Position numbers and translations under genes: made by a program | In this document: positions 53,850 through 62,728 of the stretch, one piece after another | Position numbering within the stretch: the stretch's first letter is position 1 | How the letters are laid out: each line of letters begins with the position of its first letter | The notes under the pieces: generated by a model | What the model was told of the DNA's origin: nothing | Seen by the model: the letters and a program-made list of their open reading frames with translations, nothing else | The model's database searches: none | Origin: Cylindrobasidium torrendii FP15055 ss-10 | Taxonomy: Eukaryota > Basidiomycota > Agaricomycetes > Agaricales > Physalacriaceae | Direction of reading: 5' to 3' | NCBI GenBank assembly: GCA_000934385.1 | Contig: KN880434.1 | Location: 124,001 to 188,000 of the forward strand | Length of the DNA: 64,000 bases

Positions 53850-56656
53850 TCACGAACTACTTCTACTGACAGCGTTGTCTGGGTCTACTGTCACCCCAAA
53901 TGTATTATACCACATAGCGTCGTCTGAATTATCAACAAAAATTCATGAGAGCAAAAGACCGATAGGACTCACCTGAATTGCCATCACTTAGTGCGCTGAG
54001 TAGATTTGCGAGCGAAGGATCGTTCTCGTCAGAGTTCTGAAACTCCGGAGGAGGCGTCCACCCCAGGAGGAAATCGTCTGTATGGATTGGCAGATGCCAC
54101 TGATGATCCATGCTGCTATAACTTCCCATAAGCTCTTCCAACCCTTGCGTTGGGGGCTCGGGTGCCGGGCGAATGCCAGTCTCCGACGATACATCCTGTT
54201 CAAGTCGCCGCTTCTGGGCGTGTACATCTGGAGCAAACAAGTACTGAGGCGGCACCCCGACTCTGTACAATTCGCGTAGCATATCACTGCATCAAACCAA
54301 TCAGAATAAACTCTGAAAGCTTTAAACATACGCAACCTGTAGCGCCCGGCGATTTGAAATTTCTTTTCGTACAGAGAGAAGAGCGACAAGCATGTTTCTA
54401 TGTCCTTTGCCTGCTCTTGCAAACTGTAGGTCAACCCCAGCTTACTCCCTGCCCACATATTGAGCAAGATGTGGATCCCAGAGTGCAACAAGACAATAGA
54501 CATGTGTGGCAGAATCAAGCCGCTGCGACGCGAATGTCCATGTAGAAGATGTGTACAGAATCGCGAGGCCGCACCACAAATGATGATAGATGGAAAGCCG
54601 GCACTGACACTTGCCATGGAACACTTATTTTCATCACCTCTACGAATGGCAGGCATGAAAGGCCGGTGAATTTGCATCTGAACTAGGCTTAGCAATGTGC
54701 GTGGCTCGGCGGTGCGCTCTGGAGTCTGTACTCACCTGGACCAAGAAGTACGTGGAGTATAAGATCATCGACTGGTCGAAGGCAGTCAAGTCCGGATTGC
54801 TTTCAGACCATCGAACTGTAAGAAAATGAGATTGAAACGGCAAAGCCTGTTTGAGAAGAGGCCTACAGCGCGGGGGCAACGAGTCCATCCATTTGTTGAG
54901 TTCAGAGTCGAGAACTACCGCAACATTCTGTCCCCATTTTGGCGCACCGAGCATATCCCAAACTGACGGTCGTCTGAGAGAATACTAGTGAAATTGAGTG
55001 GTGATCCCTCCCAATTGAACCATCATACCACTAGATTCTGCGCGATACCTAGAATCTCCAAAAGCTTTAAATGTAGAACGTGACCCAATATCCTAGGCTC
55101 AGTGGATCTTGGTTGAACCCACGGATGGGTTGGATCTGAAAGGGCCTCACCAGGCCAGTATTCATCGTCAACCACTAGAGGTAAATCGAGGTCATAGCTA
55201 CGGATATGTGTTAATGTCAACACAATGAAGGCTAGCCAGTATCATACGCACTGCTCGGCAGTGGTCGCGCGCGGCCGGCCCGTTATAGCACTCGTCAAGA
55301 TGTCGATGATGACCATTGCCCAGAAAGTCCTCTTCAACATTTCGTCTTCAACGTGCCATGTCTCCGGGTCGAACGGTCGACGGCGGTGTGCGCCAACGTC
55401 CTGTGCCAACTTGATGCCCTGGCCCGCAAGTGTCCAAGCTGGCTCTGGTGTTGCGCCGCCAAATTGGAACACACACATCAACGGATAGAGTTGCATCTGG
55501 TACAGGTCTGCAGGTCGATGGGATTCAGATGGCCGAGCGACACGAATTTGGCGAAACCACTGCCATCCCGTATCGTGGCCATGCCCCACGCGAGGGTCAG
55601 GTGATTGCCGAGCTGCTAGAGCACAAACGACCAGGACGATGTGCCCAAATGACCTCGAAGTGTGATATTTCTTTGCACGGACATCCCTCCTGAAAGACGG
55701 CGCATGGTGGATACAAAGATACAGGTTTATCGTGTTGAGATAGATCTCTACCAGGCTATGAATCAGATCTTCAGGCGGGAATAAGAGAGGAGGGTCGGCG
55801 TCTCGTAAAGTGCGCTGAAGGGGTGACGAGGTCCAAAATGCTGTACGCCGAAATCGTCCTTTCTCAATGACTGAATCCGGCGTGCGAAACATGTTGTGCT
55901 TGATATCCTGCGCTGTAACAATGAGCAGCAGAAGGCTGGACTTGCCATAATGGCGCGAGGGGCCATCACACACGGCGAGCCTATTCATTGACTTTTCGAG
56001 ATGAATAGAATGCTCGTCGAGGTCATTTTCCTCGTCCGTCTTGGGCTCTGTTCGAGCCGTTGTCTTTTCCTTGAGAGTATGCACCTCTGCCTCCAACTCG
56101 CGAATATAACGCGCCATGTCGACCATAACGGCACGAACAATTGCTTGGTCCTTGGGCACCACATACGGCGGGGCAGTCGTCAAAATTGCACTTATATGGG
56201 ATTGCAAGTCGACTATAGGTGCGATGGGAGCTTCCGAGATGTGACCTTGGTGCCATCGACCTGGCTACAGGTCCGAGTTAGGAAAGTAGGTCAGGCAGAG
56301 AAGAAAGCTCTACAAACTTTTTTCGATAGCGCAGCAACATGAGTGCATTCAGACTGGAACGCTATACAGTTGCTGCACCGATTGTTAGGCATTGCTGCAC
56401 TATCACCTAAGTACAGGTCAGGAATATAATTCCAAAGCTAGAGGAAGACACACATTTTACTACAAATTGCATGACGAAAGGAATCGACCATAAGAGCAAA
56501 CAATTTACCTTTCTTCTGTCTACATAAGTCTGCCGAAGCCTTCAACACGCTTCATGCAGCTGAGAATGCTAGCTTACCACAGGCACCTTGAAGTCTTCGT
56601 TTCTTTGATCCAGGCGTCGGGACCGCTGCAGGCGTGACACCAGAGCTATCGGACAT
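53850..56656 (-). CDS. Zn2Cys6 transcription factor with fungal-specific TF domain
   Basis: Fungal regulator. It begins MSDSSGVTPAAVPTPGSKKR, then the zinc cluster ACDLCRQKKVKCDS with NNRCSNCIAFQSEC (C-x2-C-x6-C-x9-C-x2-C-x6-C). Three introns cut the cluster, leaving a 21-nt exon (56529-56509) and a 6-nt exon (56459-56454). A coiled coil follows (MARYIRELEAEVHTLKEKT). The fungal-specific domain is recognised by LVEIYLNTINLYLCIHHAPS, LVVCALAARQSPDPRV, FQFGGATPEPAWTLAGQGIK and RRPFDPETWHVEDEMLKRTF. Then comes ITGRPRATTAEQ joined to YDLDLPLVVDDEYW, the usual 'GRP...DxDLPxxxDDEYW' hallmark. The spliced C-terminus ends DDAMWYNTFGVTVDPD, moving the stop to 53850. Targets unknown. Confidence 0.88.
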
Positions 56657-57066
56657 TCCACTACTAGTGGTGGTTCAACACAAGGATTGTGGCAGGCACA
56701 CGATGACAACTCCAATCATGCCGCAGCACCCCAGCTTTTGATCCGTTAGATAACGTTGGGTGGCGACCGCCGACTGCCAACGGCCTACTGCCGAAATACG
56801 AAGTTTTCCTTTTCTAGGAATTTGGCGAATTCGTACTCAATAGTCTCCAGTAAGGATGTAGGACGCTCATCGGATGCAATGTGACCAGAGGTTGTTCCCT
56901 CCTTCCAATTCTACTGTAATCAGAAACTCGATGCTGCTAGGATATGACACTACTGTACATTTGAATAAATAAGCAAAAATATGTAATCTATGGAATATGC
57001 TGAAGCCCGTCAAATTGGCTACGGAAAAGCATGAACGTTGATAAATAATGGCTATTGATGGTACGT
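56657..57066. other. Intergenic region (zinc regulator promoter / HMG 3' UTR)
   Basis: About 410 bp between two - strand genes. The part nearest the HMG gene is AT-rich (AATAAATAAGCAAAAATATG at 56963-56982), as in a 3' UTR. No gene is supported. Confidence 0.4.
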
Positions 57067-58669
57067 TTAGGCGGATGGAGGACGGTAATCTGCTGATGCT
57101 GGGTTGTAGTTGTTCGCCATGCCCTCATAGTCGACTTCCGCATAGTTCAACACCTGGCTGAATTCGTTGTACGTCGAGGCCGAATATGGGAAGTAGTCCG
57201 TATGCGAGAAGCCAGCCTCGGATGGGAATGTAACGTCAGACGCATCCTGAAAGTGGTCAGTATCTGCACGATGCAACTAGCAGCAGCTTACCAGTGTATA
57301 GGCGGCAATGGGCTCGACGAGAGGACCGGTAGCTTGACGCATGTGGGGGGGCTGGCCAAAAGTAAGAATCATTTTCAATGCTGGAGAAATGAGCACGCAC
57401 CATAGCGTATAGGACAGGGTCGGACATGATCAGACCAGGTCTCTGGCTTCCTGAAGCAGATGCAGACGCTGGGCGCTCTGAAGGCGGTAGAACAGGGCTA
57501 CCAGTTGGCCCAGACGTGCGATGAGAGATAAAGCCCAGAGAAGTCGAAGGGCGGCGTTGAGTGATTAGTGCTCCCGGAAGCAGAGGGAGAGGGTGCTCGA
57601 TGGTTGGGCGAAGATGCTGGGGCATAGGCTGAGGTTGTTCAACGAAGTGGCCAAATGACGGGTTAGGAAAGTACGGAGGGATCGAGGGATCCATGTGGGG
57701 AGTACCAGAGAACAGCTCGCGTCCATATGATGGTTGGTCGCGTCCATATTTTGGGTACGGGTTGCTTTCTGGGGTCTGGATATGGGGGCTTCCGTATGGC
57801 GAATCAAGCAACGTCCGCTGCTGTGCGTACGACGGCTGAGGCGCACTGGGATAGGTATACGCAGGATAGTGGTTTGGTGTTGTAGAGGCCGCGCGCACAT
57901 GGGAGGTCGAAGGGGATGCGATGTTCGGTGCTGGAGACGCCGAACCAACAGTGTGGTTCTTGCGAGAGTTCCGCTTGCGGTTCGAGGCGGCTTTGACGGC
58001 AGCACCAGGCATGTTGAGGTACTTGGCGCGGATGTCCTCGACCGTATCTCCTGCGCCCTCTCCGCCAGCGCCTTTCCCCTTCTTCGAAGACCCACGAGGC
58101 GCTGGTGTAAACTTGTAGCCCGGATACTTACGCTGGTGAGCGTGCAAGGCGTCCGTTGCCCTTCTCGTCCATTCTTCACGCTCGTCGGCTTCCAGCATAT
58201 GCCATGCCTCCCCAGCGACGCGACTGAAAACTTGCTGGCGCTTTTCTCCAGTCTTCTCCTTGGCTGCCTTTTCACGAATCGTCTTGATGCAATGTGAGCG
58301 GAACAACATGAAGGCATTGGGGGGACGAGGAATGCGCTCCTGGGTCTCAAGATCGTCATACGGTTCGGGTGTGGTTCCATGTTCCGACTTGTGGCCAGGA
58401 GTGGCAGGAGTAGCCGACGTAGGGGTGGCGGGACGGTGTTCAGGCGCAACGGAAGTTTGACGCGCACTTGTATCGACGCGTAAAACAGACAGGTCAGAGC
58501 GGGAAGACCGTGCCGCATATCTCGAGACGCGAACAGACGAGAGCTCCGGAGCCTGGGATGATGGTGGAGGCGTCCAACGCCTGAGGTGCTGGGTATCGAT
58601 AGGCCCTGGCGTGGAGTCACGCGAGGGAAGTAGAGAAGAGCCTGGAGGGCGGCCATTAGTCACGACCAA
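57067..58669 (-). CDS. HMG-box transcription factor (MATA_HMG type)
   Basis: DNA-binding regulator with one HMG box of the sequence-specific, mating-type/ROX1 kind, at about residues 112-180: RIPRPPNAFMLFRSHCIKTI, then RQQVFSRVAGEAWHMLEADE and ALHAHQRKYPGYKFTPAPR. The N-terminal 110 residues are Ser/Pro/Thr-rich. Downstream is a basic patch (KAASNRKRNSRKNH) and a long Pro/Ser/Tyr-rich region (HYPAYTYPSAPQPSYAQQ). Two introns near the 3' end join LIMSDPVLYAM to PPHMRQATGPLVEPIAAYTL and then DASDVTFPSEAGFSHTDYFP. Fungal relatives act in sexual development or hypoxia; which applies here cannot be told. A possible TATA element lies at 58794-58801 on the - strand. Confidence 0.88.
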
Positions 58670-59141
58670 TGAGTATACAGCAAGACAAACCCTCTGTCAT
58701 TGTTACGGAGAATGGGTTTCAACAAGGTTTGAACAGAGGAACTAGTGGCCAAGAGATCCAAAGGCGGTTGTCAGCCCTCGAGGCGAAAGAATCATTATAT
58801 ATTACTTGGCCTCTCGCGACCGTATTCACTTGCAAGGCAGATTGTGACATAGCAAAAGGGTTTGGTATTTCAGGGCGCCATGAGGCTGTGAAAGTGAAGG
58901 GTAGCCGGCAGTAATTTGGCACCTTGTTACCGATGAGGACAAAGGAAAGGCTCTTTGATCGGCGAATCCTACGGCCACGCTGCACCAACGTGCCCACTCC
59001 CTATATCGATACTGCATCGTCACCCGCCGCCCCCTTCACTATGAATCTAACGCCTCGCATGTCGACCCTGCGAAGCATACGCCTTCAGCTCCAGAGCACC
59101 AGGAAAAGTGTAGAATGCGGTACCCACCGTGATGAGACCGC
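58670..59141. promoter_or_regulatory. Upstream region of the HMG-box gene
   Basis: About 470 bp between HMG-box start and SUA5 stop. It contains TATATAAT on the - strand (58794-58801), about 125 bp before the HMG start codon. A + strand frame (58669-58914) is open but unremarkable. Confidence 0.4.
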
Positions 59142-60401
59142 TCAGAAGCTCACATACTGGAGCTCGCTCGCTGCTTTGCGTACCCGGTTCATGACCGCTA
59201 ACCCTTCCTCGACCTCCGCCACTTCCTCTATCAGTATCACATCCATGCCAGCCTGGTCAAGCGTAAGCAGGCCGTCAAAGAGCCGGCGAGCAGCCTCTGC
59301 TGGCTCTTGCTTTGGGCCCAGAAGAAAGCGCTGCCACTGCGTGCCGTCATTTGGAAGTGTGGCAAGGCCCAAAGGGGAGTCACTGAGCGAAATGATGCCA
59401 ATTTTGCACCGTGAAGTAGTTAGGGTAGCATCGTGATAATGTGTAGACAGAGACCGAATGTATGTCATTCCATCGAGAGGTTCGCCTTGTGGCGGCTTGG
59501 AGCTGGTCAATAACAACGTGACAGGCGCAGAAGGTGAGTAGTGTCTGTACTTCATGCCGGGCGTTGTCGGTGCTTGCTCGATTTTGTCGTCAGTGTAGTC
59601 GCGACGATGGACCAACACCTTGGGCCTGGCATTCCCATCGCTCAGCTCCTCGTCCAGGACGCGCACGATATCCTCCACGGTTACACCTCCTGGGCGTAAG
59701 ATGCGCAAATTGCCGTCTGGCTGTAGTCCATCTACAACGGTACTTTCGAGTCCGACCTGGCACGGCCCGCCATCGAGGATGATATCTATTTTTCCGTTCA
59801 GATCGTGATAGACATGCTCAGCGCGGGTCGGACTTGGACGACCAGATGAGTTGGCGCTGGGTGCGGCTAGTGGTGATCCAGTGAATGCAATCAGCGCGCG
59901 CGCCACAGGATGGGAGGGCATCCGTATCGCTACAGTTGGTTGGTGTGCTGTGATGATAGAAGGCACGACGTCGCTAGTGGGGAACAACAGCGTTAGAGGA
60001 CCAGGCCAGAAATGCTTCATCAGGATGTCGTATGTAGGCGGATACTTGTAGGAAGCGGGAAGCATTGTTCGCAACATGCCCTGCGAAGATACATGGGCGA
60101 TGAGTGGATTATCCGCTGGCCGACCCTTGGTGCTAAAAATCCGCGAGGCGGCATGTGCGTCGAGTGCTAGCGCGCCGAGTCCATAAACCGTCTCGGTAGG
60201 GAATGCGACTGGCTGTTGGGCTCGCAGCAAGCTCGCAGCAGACTGGAGAGCATGTAGAGTTTCCGGAGAAGTGACTGTCGGTGCCGTGTCTGCGTCTGCC
60301 GAGAACGAAATGGCAGCTCCGTCGCAGTGCAATATTTTCGTCGGGTTCGCAGCCATGATACACTTGGAAATGGATGATACAGCTCTCAGTGCAGTGGACA
60401 T
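59142..60401 (-). CDS. SUA5: Threonylcarbamoyl-AMP synthase SUA5
   Basis: Makes threonylcarbamoyl-AMP for the t6A37 modification of ANN-decoding tRNAs. The YrdC domain (about residues 50-240) shows LRAQQPVAFPTETVYGLGAL, FSTKGRPADNPLIAHV (KxR), FWPGPLTLLFPTSDVVPSI, TVAIRMPSHPVARALI and PLAAPSANSSGRPSPTRAEH (SxN). It closes with DGGPCQVGLESTVVDGLQPD and LRILRPGGVTVEDI. The SUA5 C-terminal domain follows a linker with TTPGMKYRHYSPSAPVTLLL and ends AVMNRVRKAASELQYVSF. Single exon, 419 aa. An internal ATG at residue 16 (60356, MAANPTKILH) would remove a short leader, MSTALRAVSSISKCI, that looks like a mitochondrial presequence. Confidence 0.95.
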   Translation of the reverse strand: MSTALRAVSSISKCIMAANPTKILHCDGAAISFSADADTAPTVTSPETLHALQSAASLLRAQQPVAFPTETVYGLGALALDAHAASRIFSTKGRPADNPLIAHVSSQGMLRTMLPASYKYPPTYDILMKHFWPGPLTLLFPTSDVVPSIITAHQPTVAIRMPSHPVARALIAFTGSPLAAPSANSSGRPSPTRAEHVYHDLNGKIDIILDGGPCQVGLESTVVDGLQPDGNLRILRPGGVTVEDIVRVLDEELSDGNARPKVLVHRRDYTDDKIEQAPTTPGMKYRHYSPSAPVTLLLTSSKPPQGEPLDGMTYIRSLSTHYHDATLTTSRCKIGIISLSDSPLGLATLPNDGTQWQRFLLGPKQEPAEAARRLFDGLLTLDQAGMDVILIEEVAEVEEGLAVMNRVRKAASELQYVSF

Positions 60402-60492
60402 TTATTTTCGGGTCAGCGCTGAAGGTCAGGTTTGGACGTGTTTGGCAGCGTGGTGAACGTCGGGAAGAAAGCTCGGATTGCAGCGCAATAAT

Positions 60493-60909
60493 CTATTCGG
60501 AATGTGTCTTAGGCATATTGAGACCTACGCGACGAGCAGTAGCCTCCATCCTTTCTTCTCCCGTCAAATCTATGAGTGGGTTGTAACGATCCAAGAGTTC
60601 CTACAACACGCATCGGTCAACGCGGTCTCTAAGTGTCACGTTGGGTCGCGCACCTTGTATTTGCGCTGCGCCTCTAGAAATGATGCGGCTGCTTCCACCC
60701 TCTGCACAACACGCCCTTCTTCAGCTCCCTGAGCCTGTTCAACGACGGCCCGGAAGTTAGCGGCCAGTGAGCTGACCATCACCCCCTTCTTGGGAGACTT
60801 GACATTGTTAGGCATGTTCCAGAACACGATATCCGTTAGAGCATACTGATTTGCGTAGTTCCCGAAGTACGGAGCGATACACCTGCGCAACACGCGTGGA
60901 GGAAGCCAT
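60493..60909 (-). CDS. FMC1: ATP synthase assembly factor FMC1 (LYR-like)
   Basis: Small mitochondrial protein needed with Atp12 for assembly of the F1 sector of ATP synthase. It starts MASSTRVAQVYRSVLRELRK, the Complex1_LYR-like helix (VYRxxLREL). A 49-nt intron joins to SPKKGVMVSSLAANFRAVVE and AASFLEAQRKYK. A second intron leads to ELLDRYNPLIDLTGEERMEA and ARRVGLNMPKTHSE, matching the yeast Fmc1 pattern 'EELVDRYNP...L...E...R.A..VGL..P'. About 104 aa. The middle of the protein is shorter than in yeast Fmc1. The gene lies 91 bp downstream of SUA5 on the same strand. Confidence 0.85.
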
Positions 60910-61303
60910 GAGGTTACGAGCGGAGTGGCGAACCGGCAATCCGTTCTTGGGTTGCACGTGACGATGCGTGATTTGTTTGCGCCACAGATTAAAGTTTCGA
61001 GAAACCTTAGCAAACAAAACTCTTTGCCAAGCGACGAATACACTCGACGTATACGGACCACAATAACGACACAAATACGCCCTACGACGTCTGAGCTCGC
61101 AGTTTCGAACAATCTCCACTCCACCAACAATTCTACCCATAGGCCGCCCTCGACATTGCCAGCTTTAGAGTGGTCTTTTTGACAATAACCCTGCACTACG
61201 AACAAAGTTCTCGACGTCCGCTGTACTTTAAAACGCCAACGCAACGCCATTTTCCATCGCCCTGTTCTCCAAGCACCCAGTCCATCCGACACTTCATATC
61301 ATC
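60910..61303. promoter_or_regulatory. Divergent promoter region (FMC1 / RRM protein)
   Basis: About 395 bp between divergent start codons. No TATA box or repeat stands out. Confidence 0.35.
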
Positions 61304-62339
61304 ATGGTTGTATCTTATGTCGAGCCGGCTCGCTGTTATCAGTTCATTATGAAAGTACGCCGTCCCCAACCACCGATATCTCTTGCTCAAGGACCTCTAG
61401 AATGTGAACGACCTCTACCATGGTATCTCGGATGGTGACTGTCCTGGTCGATCTAGCTCACCCAGCAACGAGTCTGAAGCTTCTTCCTTATCCATTCTTT
61501 CGTCTTCCGCATCCTCCGACTCGAGCAAGTCTTCTATCACGTCCTCTGTCCACTCCAAGCGCAGTCACGTCTTCGACGCCGTCCGCAAAAATGTCGTCCG
61601 CTGGCTTTGTTCGGCATCTATTGCAGCGTCCATACAAACACCCAAGCGCATCACCCTTCCTCGCGCACCTGTTCCATCTCCTAGGGTCATCATTCGAAAA
61701 TCCAGGCCAGTCCAAAGATCTCTTCCAGTGGTCCCTTTACCACAATCAACCCGTTTATACGTCGGTAATGTGCGTGCTTGTCGACTGTTCTCTTCAAAAA
61801 CACATTTATGATTCTTTTTCTAGATACGCGGCGGAGTTGAGACACGAGCCCTGAAACAATTCTTTGAACCTCGCTGTGGGCCCATCACATCCATCCAACT
61901 GCGCTGTCTAGGCGGGGATGCGATGCCGGTCCCTGGTCAGGTAAACCACGGCGAATATTTCGCCACTATTCACTTCAAACATCCGTACTCTATACCTACA
62001 GCTTTGCGCTTATCCCTGAGGGATATACAATGTGTGCATCCGGGGCTTGCGGTGCGTCGCTTTTCTAAGCGTTATGATCCTAGCTTACCTTGCTTTTAGC
62101 TTGCGGTAAACCTTGCGGACCTCCCGATTATGCGTCGAATGCTTGGTATGCCGCATCCAGCACCTTGTCGCTCATGGCTAACGTCCGAGTAGGTCTCCCT
62201 CCATTACCACCTGTGCAGGACACAGACGATGAGTTAATGATAGTGTGAGTGCCACTCGACCACGACAAGGTGCTCCCTAACCCTTTCAACTAGCGATACA
62301 CCTGCAACCTACTATGGCCAAAGGCTTTTGGCGTGTTAA
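61304..62339 (+). CDS. Hypothetical protein with one RRM-like domain
   Basis: A multi-exon gene that needs splicing to be seen. Exon 1 (61304-61354) encodes MVVSYVEPARCYQFIMK and joins through a 46-nt intron to NVNDLYHGISDGDCPGRSS. A Ser-rich region (SSLSILSSSASSDSSKSS) and a basic stretch follow. An RRM-like fold has RNP2-like STRLYVGN, then IRGGVETRALKQFFEPRCGP, and RNP1-like HGEYFATIHFKHPYSI. After another intron comes LAVNLADLPIMRRMLG. A 47-nt intron with CTAAC branch site then gives GLPPLPPVQDTDDELMIV. A last GTGAGT intron adds DTPATYYGQRLLAC with a stop at 62339. Every junction keeps phase. Its RNA target is unknown. Confidence 0.7.
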
Positions 62340-62728
62340 ATGGCGAATGCAGTGTGTTTATTATGTCTACTTTATGCCTTTTTACGCTGTGTACTTGCTT
62401 GACTCTCTGTTATCTGTAGCATTAGCTAGTGGATCGAATAATATGGACAGGTTCTACCCAAAAGTGCAAGCTACTGTATGTACTACACTGAAGCACTGCG
62501 CTTTGATTCGACGTTTGATAACATTTACGAGCCACCTTACCTAAACGCTCATCAACCCCGAGTGGGAAAGAAGTGTTTGGTCGCTACCTGGCCAGGTTAG
62601 TCATCTGCTTGACAAAAGTATAGGGTGAGATCATTCGAAGGGCGCGGAGGTCTCTTTTGAACCTTCACTATAAATCGCTGCGCGCGTACGTCGGACGCTG
62701 ACCACTGCCGGCAGAATTACGCCTGACT
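62340..62728. promoter_or_regulatory. Intergenic region with TATA box
   Basis: About 390 bp between two + strand genes. The open frame at 62314-62544 lacks family resemblance. TATAAAT at 62669-62675 precedes the next start codon by 60 bp. Confidence 0.5.
62669..62675 (+). promoter_or_regulatory. TATA box of the right-edge gene
   Basis: TATAAAT 54 bp upstream of the ATG at 62729, in an otherwise GC-rich stretch. Confidence 0.55.

Noticed and set aside
58669..58914. Open + strand frame starting at the HMG gene's first base
   Set aside because: Short, no recognisable features, and it lies where the HMG promoter and leader should be.
62314..62544. Hydrophobic + strand frame after the RRM gene
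   Set aside because: It overlaps the spliced last exon of the RRM gene in another frame and has no independent support.
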